NCBI GenBank assembly: GCA_913057775.1
Contig: CAJXOG010000002.1
Span: 186,001 to 250,000 of the forward strand
DNA: 64,000 bases
DNA from: an uncultured Fodinibius sp.
GTDB taxonomy: Bacteria > Bacteroidota > Rhodothermia > Balneolales > Balneolaceae
Direction: 5' to 3'
Position numbers and translations under genes: made by a program. The notes under the pieces were generated by a model. The model had not been told where the DNA came from. It ran no database searches and saw nothing but the letters and a program-made list of their open reading frames with translations. Positions 32,530 through 41,647 of this stretch are shown in pieces; positions within the stretch are counted from its first letter, which is position 1; each line of letters starts with the position of its first letter.

Positions 32530-33795
32530 TCAGTTATTAATTTCATCAAGGAGTTGTTGCATTATTATACGAGCACTTTCGCGGGTTACTGTTTTCATGC
32601 TATCACGAGGGGCAGTATCACTAATTTCGTAGGTTACGGCATCAGCGCCAAAGGTATGGAAAATCCAGTTTTTGGTGATGGGGGAATTAGGCGGAAAAGG
32701 TTCTACTTCAATAGGATAGTCGGGAAACTCCTGTGTTAATGAGTCGATCCACTGATAAGTGAAATCATCAGGAAAGGTTTCTTCCTCTCGATTAATGGGA
32801 TAAAAGATATTTTCGTCCGTAGAATGGAAATCAATGCCGTAAAACACCTTGCGCAGACTATCATCTTTTAAGGGAAGTAAATCATTTCGAATAGCTCGTG
32901 GTTCTGGCTGATTGAAATGCTCCCAGTCGCGATTGAGATCTACGCCGCGAGCATTATATCGCCAGTGTCCCTGTTGTACTCCGTCAGGATTGGCAAACGG
33001 GTAAGCCAAGACTTCAAAGTGATTTCTGAAATCACGGGCAAGCTCGGTGTCGGATGTAAGTTGATTGATAAAAACTTTTGCACCTATTGCCCCGGTAACT
33101 TCAGGTGGGTGCAAGCGTCCGGTAATAATCATGACACCGCGCGGTTGATCAGGGTTTGCTTCGGAAATATGCAGTTTTAAAATGGGGCGATTGTTGTGAG
33201 AAAATCCGACAGTATCCCGTAAAACGAATGATTTACTTGCCAGTGAGTCAGTCCACGTGTTATAGTTATCCCAGGTAAAAAGCTCTTGCGCCGATACCCA
33301 AAGGGGTTTTCGTTCGAGATTAAGAGTCAAGGTAGCCGTACCCCTGGTAGTATCAGCGGAATAATTTGTGCTGTCGATACGCTGCCAATGCCGGCTGTTT
33401 TTACTGAGCTTCGGAATGTACCGGTGGTCTCCGTGTTCATAATCCAGTTGTAAATTGATGGTATCCGGCGCAACGCTCCAGATCTGAAATGCATACCAGG
33501 GACTGTTGTTGATGGCATCGCGTTCCGGTTTAATGGTGACGCGGTACAGCGAGTCGTTGACTTGATAAAAGTCGTTCATTCTAGCGCCGGAAAAATCATT
33601 ACTCACCCAGATTTTTCCATCATTAACGCCAATAGCTCGTGTATAGTGGGGATTTGTTTCTTTATCTGAGGTCTCAGTTACTCCTTCCGGGTCATAGGAA
33701 TAGCCAGAAAACTCTTCGGAGGTTGAGCAACCCCAAAGGAGTAACATAAGCAAGAAAACAGGGATCAAATAACTTCTGGAAATGGAATTTGTCAT
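32530..33795 (-). CDS. M14-family zinc carboxypeptidase lipoprotein
   Basis: A 421-residue protein when started at the ATG at 33795, which gives a clean lipoprotein signal with lipobox LLWGC (C23). The longer frame from 33861 adds 22 residues that do not look like a signal. The catalytic domain (about 165-420) has the zinc ligands H229 and E232 (HPPEVTG) and H324 (DFHSTDEN), the substrate-binding ARGVDLNRDW segment and the catalytic E390 (TYEISD). The N-terminal part resembles a beta-sandwich pro-domain. It should trim C-terminal residues from peptides at the cell surface or in the periplasm. Transcribed alone, divergent from the TamA-like gene. Confidence 0.92.
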   Translation of the reverse strand: MTNSISRSYLIPVFLLMLLLWGCSTSEEFSGYSYDPEGVTETSDKETNPHYTRAIGVNDGKIWVSNDFSGARMNDFYQVNDSLYRVTIKPERDAINNSPWYAFQIWSVAPDTINLQLDYEHGDHRYIPKLSKNSRHWQRIDSTNYSADTTRGTATLTLNLERKPLWVSAQELFTWDNYNTWTDSLASKSFVLRDTVGFSHNNRPILKLHISEANPDQPRGVMIITGRLHPPEVTGAIGAKVFINQLTSDTELARDFRNHFEVLAYPFANPDGVQQGHWRYNARGVDLNRDWEHFNQPEPRAIRNDLLPLKDDSLRKVFYGIDFHSTDENIFYPINREEETFPDDFTYQWIDSLTQEFPDYPIEVEPFPPNSPITKNWIFHTFGADAVTYEISDTAPRDSMKTVTRESARIIMQQLLDEINN

Positions 33796-33983
33796 AGAAA
33801 ACGGGTTATTGTTGTCTTTTGTACAGATATCGAAAGTACTATTCAAAATACTTAAAATCATTATTGGATATACAGTGAGCTTTTAAAAGTTCTTTGCTAT
33901 TCGATAGATGAATTTTATTATTGTTTAGCTTTTTTTGATCATATCTTCAGACTTAAATTTACAACCCTTAAAACTGGATTTGT

Positions 33984-35909
33984 GTGCGGCTACCTGGTCT
34001 GTTGAAATATGTATTTTCGACTGTGTTGATGGTATTTTTATGTATCGCATCGGCTGTAGCCCAAGATATGCCTGATGATTCTGATAGAGCGCCCCAGGTG
34101 TGGAATGTTTCTTTTGAAGGCAATATCGCTTATACAGGTGTGGTACTGAAAAACCAGATTGCAACAGAAGCCCCGGGGTTTGGAGAGAAGCTAAAATTCT
34201 GGGATAAAACAGGGTTTGAGTTAAATGAAAAAGAAATTAAGCGAGATATAATTCGCATTCGCAACTATTATCAACGACGAGGTTTTGTAAATATTGAGGT
34301 GGGATATCGAATTGAAACCACAAATAAAGAGTGGAAGAAAGAGGTATTTTTCACAATAAAGGAAAACAATCCCATTCGAATACAAGATGTTGAGTATGAA
34401 ATTAAAGGAGACGACAAAAATGTAAGACAGATTTGGGAAAACCGTGCTTTCTCCCGGGCGCAAAGCCAGCACCCCTACCAGCAGGGGAATCGGTATGAGA
34501 TGATAAAAGAACCAGAGGTAGTGGGACAGTTTTCTGATGTAATGAAAAATCTCGGTTACGCATATGTGGATGTTAATATTGATGCAGCTATAGACACCTC
34601 GGCACTTTCTGCTGATATTTCTATTCAGGCAGATCTAGGCCCGCGAACATATATCGACTCGATAAAAGTAGAGGGCATTGAAACCGTTGATAAGGATTAT
34701 GTGCTGCGTGAAGCATCATTAAAGCAAGGTGAACAATATAGCCTTAAGAATCTGCAGACCGCACAAAAGGAGCTTTTTAATCATCACTTGTTTCGATTTG
34801 CTACGATTAGCATTCCCGACCAGCCGCAAGATTCAACGCTGAACTTACTGATGCGTATCCGTGAAAATGAACAGCGCTCAGTTGAGCTATTGGCTGGATT
34901 CGGAACTGAGGATAAGTTGCGTGGACAAGCCAGTTGGACACACCGGAATGTAGCCCATCGCGGTCACCGATTTAGTGTAACGGCAAGGGGTTCATTTATT
35001 GAGCAGTATGTAAATATGGGATATCAATTTCCCTATGTTTACAATACGAAAAGCAGTTTTATCGTATCTCCCTTCGGTCAACATTTGTTGGAGAGCAATT
35101 ATGAATTGTTGCGTGCGGGTATTACCAACAGTTTTATTTATCAATATAGTCAAAATTTAACGGCCTCGGCTTCGTACGAGTTTACTAAGAACCAAGAGCT
35201 TTCAAGACAAAGGGATATTAGTTTGCCTGATACAACTTTGGAGTATGATCTGTCATCATTACAGCTAACCGGTTATTACAGTCAGGGTTATGGCCGACAG
35301 CAGGAAGGATGGGTAATACAGCCCTATCTTGAATCTTCGGGATTTTTCGGATTTGCTTCATTTAGCTTTCAAAAAATGTCTGCAGATATTCGTCGTTTTA
35401 CGAGACTTTCGAGCTCAACGATGTTGGCCACGCGGGTTCAGGGGGGCGGTCTGTTTCAAACTTCTTCAGATTCTTTGCCCAGTAATATCCGATTTTACCT
35501 GGGCGGAACGAATTCGGTGAGAGGTTGGTATCGCCATGAGTTGGGACCAAAAAGAGTGCAGGTTGATAGTACGGGTTTCAATGATTACGTACCATTAGGG
35601 GGGAGAGCCATGTTTGGATTTAATGTAGAGATTCGTCAGGAATTGGGGTTTTTGATTAACGGACTTGGAATGGCTGCCTTTTTGGATGGTGGACAAATCT
35701 GGGAAACCTTTGCCCGTGTTCCACGGCGTCCCCTGCAATTTGGAGTGGGCGGTGGACTTCGTTATCAATCACCTTTGGGACCAGTCAGGGTTGATATTGG
35801 ATACAAACTTAACCCTACTAATCAGGATTTAGATATTTATCAGGGCACGAATCACGGCAGTGTATGGAATCGCATAGGTATTCATTTTAGTATAGGGCAG
35901 GCATTTTAA
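33984..35909 (+). CDS. TamA/BamA-like outer-membrane assembly protein
   Basis: A 641-residue Omp85-family protein with a signal peptide ending at about residue 27 (AVAQ). The start is GTG; a TTG at 34002 is an alternative. Three POTRA domains are seen (about 35-115, 118-215 and 218-295, the last opening GPRTYIDSIKVEGIETV), followed by a C-terminal beta-barrel. The conserved loop-6 motif is present as NSVRGW. Three POTRAs and the overlapping tamB gene argue for the TamA role, assembling autotransporters or lipids, rather than the main BamA. Its stop codon overlaps the tamB start (TAATG). Confidence 0.9.
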   Translation: MRLPGLLKYVFSTVLMVFLCIASAVAQDMPDDSDRAPQVWNVSFEGNIAYTGVVLKNQIATEAPGFGEKLKFWDKTGFELNEKEIKRDIIRIRNYYQRRGFVNIEVGYRIETTNKEWKKEVFFTIKENNPIRIQDVEYEIKGDDKNVRQIWENRAFSRAQSQHPYQQGNRYEMIKEPEVVGQFSDVMKNLGYAYVDVNIDAAIDTSALSADISIQADLGPRTYIDSIKVEGIETVDKDYVLREASLKQGEQYSLKNLQTAQKELFNHHLFRFATISIPDQPQDSTLNLLMRIRENEQRSVELLAGFGTEDKLRGQASWTHRNVAHRGHRFSVTARGSFIEQYVNMGYQFPYVYNTKSSFIVSPFGQHLLESNYELLRAGITNSFIYQYSQNLTASASYEFTKNQELSRQRDISLPDTTLEYDLSSLQLTGYYSQGYGRQQEGWVIQPYLESSGFFGFASFSFQKMSADIRRFTRLSSSTMLATRVQGGGLFQTSSDSLPSNIRFYLGGTNSVRGWYRHELGPKRVQVDSTGFNDYVPLGGRAMFGFNVEIRQELGFLINGLGMAAFLDGGQIWETFARVPRRPLQFGVGGGLRYQSPLGPVRVDIGYKLNPTNQDLDIYQGTNHGSVWNRIGIHFSIGQAF

Positions 35910-38900
35910 TGGATCAGCAGAACAGCAAATATAGTACTGTTAAACGCTGGGGAAAGCGTATACTTTGGCTGTGCTTATCCATTTTAGTACTGGGATTGAT
36001 TCTGCGACTATCCCTGAAAACAGCATTTGTTCAAGATCGGGTTCGCAACGCCCTCGTATCAACAGCAAATGATCAGCTTAACGCAGAGCTGTCCATAGAA
36101 AAGCTATCGGGTGATTTATGGAATGACATTACACTGTCCCAAATTATCTTGATCCAAAACGATGATACCATCGCACAAGTCGATTCTGTACACGCTACGT
36201 ACAATATTTGGGCTTTATTGGGAGGAAAAATTGATGTAACTGATTTGGCCATTTATCAGCCTAAAGTAAATGTCTGGGAGGATACTGATGGCTGGAATAC
36301 TGAGGAATTGGTAACCGAATCTTCCGACACAGCGGAATCCGAAATGATACCTTTCCGTATTAAAAATCTTGTGTTAGATAACGGGGCTGTTTCTGTTGAG
36401 TCCGATAGTTTGCCACTGGGATCGAGCTACGATATTAGGCAAATGAATATTGCCAGCAGTATTGGATATGATGGCAATATTTTCGAAGTGGATCTGCGTG
36501 ATTTCTCTTTGAATCTCACCAAAAATGATCTGGATCAATCCCTGGATGTACAAGCCTCGGCTTCAGCAAAAAATCTAAATCTGACCCTTGAAAAACTGGT
36601 TTTAGCAACAGGAAGATCAGTAATTGAGGCTAATGGATATGCTAATATGGCCGATACGACCCTGCAGTTTGGGATTTCCTCGAGGCCGGTTTATTGGACA
36701 GATATTACAGGAATTATGGAAGACTATCCCGTTCGGGAAAATATGGATGTGACGTTTTCGATACGGGGAAATCCGGAGCAGTTTGATCTTGGTCTTTCCA
36801 TGGATGGGAACGGGGTACGATCATTCGAAATGAATAGCCGCCTTGCTTGGCAATCTGAGTTAATCGTAGAGCAGGTTACAACTACAGCAGAATCAATAGA
36901 CTTGGCAGCATTATTAGCTGATACGAGCTATCCGAGTTTACAAAAGTTAGATCTTACATTTAATGGTCAGGCAAATATTGCCGACTTGACAAAGACAGCT
37001 GGGGAAATGTCGTTTTCGGCTGTCGATATTGCAAGTAATTCCTATAGGTTGCAAAAGTTGTCGGGCAATGGAACAATTGAAAATAAATCGCTTGCCTTTA
37101 GGATGGAAGCTGTTGAAGAACAGCAAAAGATGGAAGTCGATTTATCGGCTCGCGATATTTGGTCGGAACAACCGTTGCTAAAAGGCAATATTCTGGGTGA
37201 AAATATAAATCCGGGATATTGGATACAGGACACAACCTATGATGGCAACTTAATTTTTAATTTTATATTTCAGGGCAGGAATTGGTATCCCCAGAAGGAG
37301 CCATGGGAGTACACGTTGAGCATGCCTCAGGGCACGGTAATGGGTCATAATATCACAAATACTGATGTGAATGGCCTTATTGGCAGCAATGATTTTACGG
37401 CAGATGGGGTCATGAATTTTCATGACGGGCGTATTGAGCTGGCAACCTCGCTGCGGGAGATGGCAACAACGCCATCGTATGAATATCAGTTAAAAGCTGC
37501 GGAATTAGATCTGGGTACGTTACTAGAAGGACAGAATTTCAGCACGTCCTTAAATGGACTTATCTCCGGAAAGGGAACAGGATTCGACCCCGGAAGTATG
37601 CAACTTCGGTCAACGGTGGAGGTCGATTCATCGATCATAAATGGGGAGAGGGTTGATACGATATTTGCTGATTTTTCGCTACAAGATAGTGTTGTAACCG
37701 TTGACAGTGCCCAGTTGCAAAGTGGTATTGCCGATGGAGTATTTAATGTTCGATTGAATATGCTGGATCGATATAATGTGGACAACGAATTATTTTTGGA
37801 TCTGCGCCTCAAGGATTTATCATCGCTGTCCCCCTTGGCAAATGCTGATGAGTTGCAGGCCGCGGGCGATATTATGGGAACATTAAGTCCGCTTGAGAAT
37901 AATGGGTTACGGTTTTTAGGCAAGCTGGATGTTAATGACATCGCGTATGATTCACTTTTCACGGCCGATCGTGCTCAAGGATCGGTGGATATAAATGTTG
38001 GAGATACGCTTTTTTATCTTACCGACTTGAATTTGCACGAGCCGGTATTTTCAGGAATTCGGCTCCAGAATCTAAGTCTTAAAACAAAGGGTGACTACAA
38101 AAGTGGAATTACTACTGGGCAGTATGACTTTCAGTTTTCAAGTTCTGCAGAGGGACGGATCGAACAGTCCGGGACGTATCAAGTAGCAGCAGATTCCATT
38201 AGGATAAATACCAATGAACTAAACTTTATCAGCGATTATCGAACGTTGACGCTCGAGGAGTCTTTTGAATTATGGTATCAGAACGATAGTCTCCGTGTGG
38301 ATACGTTGCGCATTTCATCCGGGGATGGATCGTTTTTGGAGATCGGATTACCGATAATCAGCGCGGATGAACAACGGGGTTTCGTAAAAGGAAATGATCT
38401 GAATACAGCTGTAATTCAAAGCAGTTTGTTGGGAGAAACCTTTTTTGAGGGAATGCTGTCCGGAGAATTTAACATCGATCGCCTGGGAACTGACTTAAAG
38501 GCAACAGGCGATATGGTGTTATCAGAAATATACTTTAAGGGTGCCGATTTTGATTCATTAATGATTTCTGCTGATATCGTCGAGGAGCGAATGCAGGGCA
38601 GGTTATCCCTCAAAGATGAAGGGAATGAGCTAATAAGCGGAGATACTAATTTGCCCTTTAAATTGGGTGATCCCGAAACATTTGAAAAAACCTTTTTTGA
38701 AGAGCCGGTATCGGGCGATTTGAGAGTGTGGGATATTTCTATCGAGCGTTTCCAGTATCTTTTTGATCAGGAAGTAAATACCGAAACGAGTGGTGTCCTT
38801 TCGTTTTGGGGGACACTCGGTGGTACGGCAGGCGATCCCGAGTTCGATGCCGACGTGACCTTGAAGAATGCTGTGCTCTCGGGCGTTGCAATTGATTCGA

Positions 38901-40372
38901 TAATGGTAGGTGCAAATTACAGGCACTCCGATGAGGAGCTCACACTTGATGCTTCCGTTATGTCTCTGAAACAGCGTGCTGCGCAAATTAGTGCTCGTTT
39001 TCCTTTATTCATTGATATGAAAACATTTCAAGTAAATTTGCCGCAACAGAAAGATCACATTGCGGTCGATCTCGAGACGGATGATTTTAACTTGAGGGCG
39101 ATTAATGATTTTATTGATCCGTTGCTGTTAAGAGAGGTGAGAGGTAGTCTTAACGGCTCTGTACAAGTGAAGGGAGCAGTGGAGGATTTAAAAACAGATG
39201 GATATCTGGAGTTAAAACGGGGGAAGTTTCGTTTGGTACCGGCAGGAATTACAGTGGATAATATTACCTCGACTATTAACTTTTCTCCCAACCAAATCAG
39301 GCTTTCGAAACTCTCAGCTCAAAGTGGAGGCGGTAGTATTCGAGCGAATGGTACCATTGAGTTGAAGGAACTAATTCCCGGAACCATGGATATTAAGATA
39401 AATGCTCAGAACTTTCGGGCGGCTAATACCTCTGAGTATAATGCTGTAATAAATCTTGATGCCCGGACCCAAGGAACGGCTACAAATCCGGATATCTCTG
39501 GTAGTCTCGACTTTCTGAGTGGTTTTATTAAGCTGGATAATTTTGGCGAAAAGTCGGTTGAAAGCGTGCGGTTGGATTCTGAGGATCAGCAAGCATCATC
39601 GTTTAGTGTGTATGATTCTTTAGCTCTGGATATGGATGTTGGATTTAATCGGCGGTTTTTTATCCGGAATGAGCGCTATCTCGAAATGGAACTTGAATTG
39701 GAGGGAGTGCTGGATTTGGTTAAAAAAAGCGGGAGTGATCTGGAGCTTTTCGGGGATATGAGTGCCCCGAACGGATATGCGCGTCCTTTTGGAAAACGTT
39801 TTAATCTTGAAGAGGGAGTTGTAACGTTCAGCGGAAATCCGGAAAATCCGCAGCTTCGGATTCGAACTAAATACAAACCTCCACAGACTCAAGAAGATAT
39901 TGTAATCTGGTACATCATTGAAGGTACCGTTGAGAAACCCAAATTCAGATATGAGAGTCAGCCACCAATGGAGCTCGAAAATATTATAAGCTATACGCTC
40001 TTTGGTCAGCCTTTTTATGCACTGGATTCCTGGAAACAGGTAGTAGCCAGTTCCGGAAGCAATACAACGGCCGCAGATGTTGCCTTGGATGTTCTTTTAG
40101 ATAGGGTAGAAGCACTGGCAACTCAACGGCTGGGTATCGATGTGGTAAAAATTGACAATACCCGATCTGGTGGAGAAACAGGAACCTCGATAACTACCGG
40201 TTGGTATTTGAATCCCAAAGTATTCTTTGCTATCCAGAACGTTATTACGGGTTCAACGCCGGATACGGGTTTCTTGTTGGAGTATATGTTGCGTGAGGAT
40301 CTGAAATTGATTCTTCGTCAGGGAAATAATATTCGTCAGGGTGTGGATATACGATGGAATTACGATTATTAG
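35909..40372 (+). CDS. tamB: TamB-family translocation/assembly or lipid-transport bridge protein
   Basis: A 1487-residue protein with one N-terminal transmembrane helix (about 16-33) and a very long periplasmic body of repeated short beta-strands, typical of the AsmA/TamB bridge. The C-terminal DUF490 domain (about 1150-1487) has the family features, including GDMSAPNGYARPFGKRF and LENIISYTLFGQP. Such proteins span the periplasm and move phospholipids or help the TamA barrel. The one-base overlap with the upstream gene indicates a stoichiometric pair. The C-terminal strand is long and ends IRWNYDY, a barrel-like aromatic end. Confidence 0.92.
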   Translation: MDQQNSKYSTVKRWGKRILWLCLSILVLGLILRLSLKTAFVQDRVRNALVSTANDQLNAELSIEKLSGDLWNDITLSQIILIQNDDTIAQVDSVHATYNIWALLGGKIDVTDLAIYQPKVNVWEDTDGWNTEELVTESSDTAESEMIPFRIKNLVLDNGAVSVESDSLPLGSSYDIRQMNIASSIGYDGNIFEVDLRDFSLNLTKNDLDQSLDVQASASAKNLNLTLEKLVLATGRSVIEANGYANMADTTLQFGISSRPVYWTDITGIMEDYPVRENMDVTFSIRGNPEQFDLGLSMDGNGVRSFEMNSRLAWQSELIVEQVTTTAESIDLAALLADTSYPSLQKLDLTFNGQANIADLTKTAGEMSFSAVDIASNSYRLQKLSGNGTIENKSLAFRMEAVEEQQKMEVDLSARDIWSEQPLLKGNILGENINPGYWIQDTTYDGNLIFNFIFQGRNWYPQKEPWEYTLSMPQGTVMGHNITNTDVNGLIGSNDFTADGVMNFHDGRIELATSLREMATTPSYEYQLKAAELDLGTLLEGQNFSTSLNGLISGKGTGFDPGSMQLRSTVEVDSSIINGERVDTIFADFSLQDSVVTVDSAQLQSGIADGVFNVRLNMLDRYNVDNELFLDLRLKDLSSLSPLANADELQAAGDIMGTLSPLENNGLRFLGKLDVNDIAYDSLFTADRAQGSVDINVGDTLFYLTDLNLHEPVFSGIRLQNLSLKTKGDYKSGITTGQYDFQFSSSAEGRIEQSGTYQVAADSIRINTNELNFISDYRTLTLEESFELWYQNDSLRVDTLRISSGDGSFLEIGLPIISADEQRGFVKGNDLNTAVIQSSLLGETFFEGMLSGEFNIDRLGTDLKATGDMVLSEIYFKGADFDSLMISADIVEERMQGRLSLKDEGNELISGDTNLPFKLGDPETFEKTFFEEPVSGDLRVWDISIERFQYLFDQEVNTETSGVLSFWGTLGGTAGDPEFDADVTLKNAVLSGVAIDSIMVGANYRHSDEELTLDASVMSLKQRAAQISARFPLFIDMKTFQVNLPQQKDHIAVDLETDDFNLRAINDFIDPLLLREVRGSLNGSVQVKGAVEDLKTDGYLELKRGKFRLVPAGITVDNITSTINFSPNQIRLSKLSAQSGGGSIRANGTIELKELIPGTMDIKINAQNFRAANTSEYNAVINLDARTQGTATNPDISGSLDFLSGFIKLDNFGEKSVESVRLDSEDQQASSFSVYDSLALDMDVGFNRRFFIRNERYLEMELELEGVLDLVKKSGSDLELFGDMSAPNGYARPFGKRFNLEEGVVTFSGNPENPQLRIRTKYKPPQTQEDIVIWYIIEGTVEKPKFRYESQPPMELENIISYTLFGQPFYALDSWKQVVASSGSNTTAADVALDVLLDRVEALATQRLGIDVVKIDNTRSGGETGTSITTGWYLNPKVFFAIQNVITGSTPDTGFLLEYMLREDLKLILRQGNNIRQGVDIRWNYDY

Positions 40373-40405
40373 ATTTAGTAGTGAGATGGGGAGCTTTTTA
40401 AAAAT

Positions 40406-40436
40406 CGTGTCATCCTGAACTTGTTTCAGGATCTCG
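40406..40436 (+). repeat. Dispersed hairpin repeat, copy C (single hairpin)
   Basis: CGTGTCATCCTGAACTTG followed by TTTCAGGATCTCG forms the hairpin ATCCTGAA / TTCAGGAT. It lies downstream of tamB, about 35 bases past its stop, and matches the core of copies A and D. It may end or protect the tamB transcript. Confidence 0.7.
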
Positions 40437-40479
40437 CTACATTTTGATAGAATGAATTAAATTAATTAATAATATAGAT

Positions 40480-41580
40480 ATGTATTCAAACGAAGACCGA
40501 CAATTAGCGAAGAAGATTTTAGAGTTTAGTTGCGAGCTGGAAAAGGGTCAAAATGTGATGCTTCAGCTCGTGGGGTTAAATGGCATTGGCCTGCTTCGGG
40601 CACTGGTAGAGCACGTGCGGGAGATGGATGCCAATCCCTTTGTACAAATTGAAGACACTGAAATTCGGCGCATGCTTGTAGAATCCGGAGATAAAGAATT
40701 TTGGAAGGAGCAGGCCGAAAACGATCAGCTTCCCCTTATGAAAAAGATGGACGCTTTTGTTGGGATTCGTGCAGCGCTCAATATTTATGAGCAGGTCGAC
40801 GTTAGCAAGAAAGCAAACAAAGCTTATGCCGATCATTTTGTGGATCCCGTACATTACAAAGAGCGCGTCAATAACACCAACTGGGTGGTACTGCGCTATC
40901 CTTCGGAGGCTTTTGCGATGAACGCCAAGATGCCAACCCAGCGATTCAGAGAGTTTTACTATAAAGCCTGTCTGCTGGATTATACCGAGCTGGCCGAAGC
41001 AATGCAGCCTCTCCAAGACCGGCTCGAAGAGACGGATATGATTCGCCTCGAAGGAGAAGGGACCGACATCGAATTTTCGGTCAAAGATCAGACGTGGATT
41101 CCCTGTTTCGGCAAGCGAAATATTCCAGATGGCGAGCTGTTTTCATCGCCTATTTTATCGTCGGTAAACGGACATATTACTTATGCACCAAGCGTATATC
41201 AGGGCAAGCCGTTTGAATATGTGAAGTTGGAAGTGCGCGACGGCGTAGTTATCGATTCGGATTCATCAAACAATGAAGCACTTGAGGAGATCTTGGATAC
41301 GGATGCCGGAGCGCGTCAGTTTGGAGAGTTCAGCTTTGGATTAAATCCTATCATTGACGAACCGATGTATGATATTCTTTTTGATGAGAAAATATACGGC
41401 TCGAATCATCTGACACTTGGCAATGATTATGAGATTGCGCCGAATGGTAATGAGAGTAATATCCACTGGGATCTGGTGTGCATCGGCGCAGATGTATATT
41501 TGGATGGGGAAAAAATTCGAGAAGGCCGCCAGTTTATCACCGATGATTTAAAAGGATTGAATCCGGAAAACTTACTGTAA
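40480..41580 (+). CDS. M29-family aminopeptidase (AmpS/PepS type)
   Basis: A 366-residue cytoplasmic metallo-aminopeptidase. Residues corresponding to the di-metal site are E219 (PDGELFSSP), E283 (FGEFSFG), H310 and Y317 (NHLTLGNDY) and H329 and D331 (NIHWDLV), with the same spacing between pairs as in the Thermus enzyme. Length is slightly under the usual 400-410. The family removes N-terminal residues from peptides. It is a single gene, convergent with clpB across a palindromic terminator. Confidence 0.9.
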   Translation: MYSNEDRQLAKKILEFSCELEKGQNVMLQLVGLNGIGLLRALVEHVREMDANPFVQIEDTEIRRMLVESGDKEFWKEQAENDQLPLMKKMDAFVGIRAALNIYEQVDVSKKANKAYADHFVDPVHYKERVNNTNWVVLRYPSEAFAMNAKMPTQRFREFYYKACLLDYTELAEAMQPLQDRLEETDMIRLEGEGTDIEFSVKDQTWIPCFGKRNIPDGELFSSPILSSVNGHITYAPSVYQGKPFEYVKLEVRDGVVIDSDSSNNEALEEILDTDAGARQFGEFSFGLNPIIDEPMYDILFDEKIYGSNHLTLGNDYEIAPNGNESNIHWDLVCIGADVYLDGEKIREGRQFITDDLKGLNPENLL

Positions 41581-41585
41581 ATACA

Positions 41586-41615
41586 AATAGCGCGGGAATT
41601 AATTCCCGCGCTATT
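41586..41615. terminator. Perfect 30-base palindrome between convergent genes
   Basis: The half AATAGCGCGGGAATT is followed directly by its exact reverse complement, so the whole 30 bases are self-complementary. It lies between the ends of the M29 gene and clpB. It can fold into a GC-rich hairpin in both transcripts, though the T-tract is short. Confidence 0.8.
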
Positions 41616-41647
41616 GATTACTGCTCACGTCACACTATGGAACGTTA

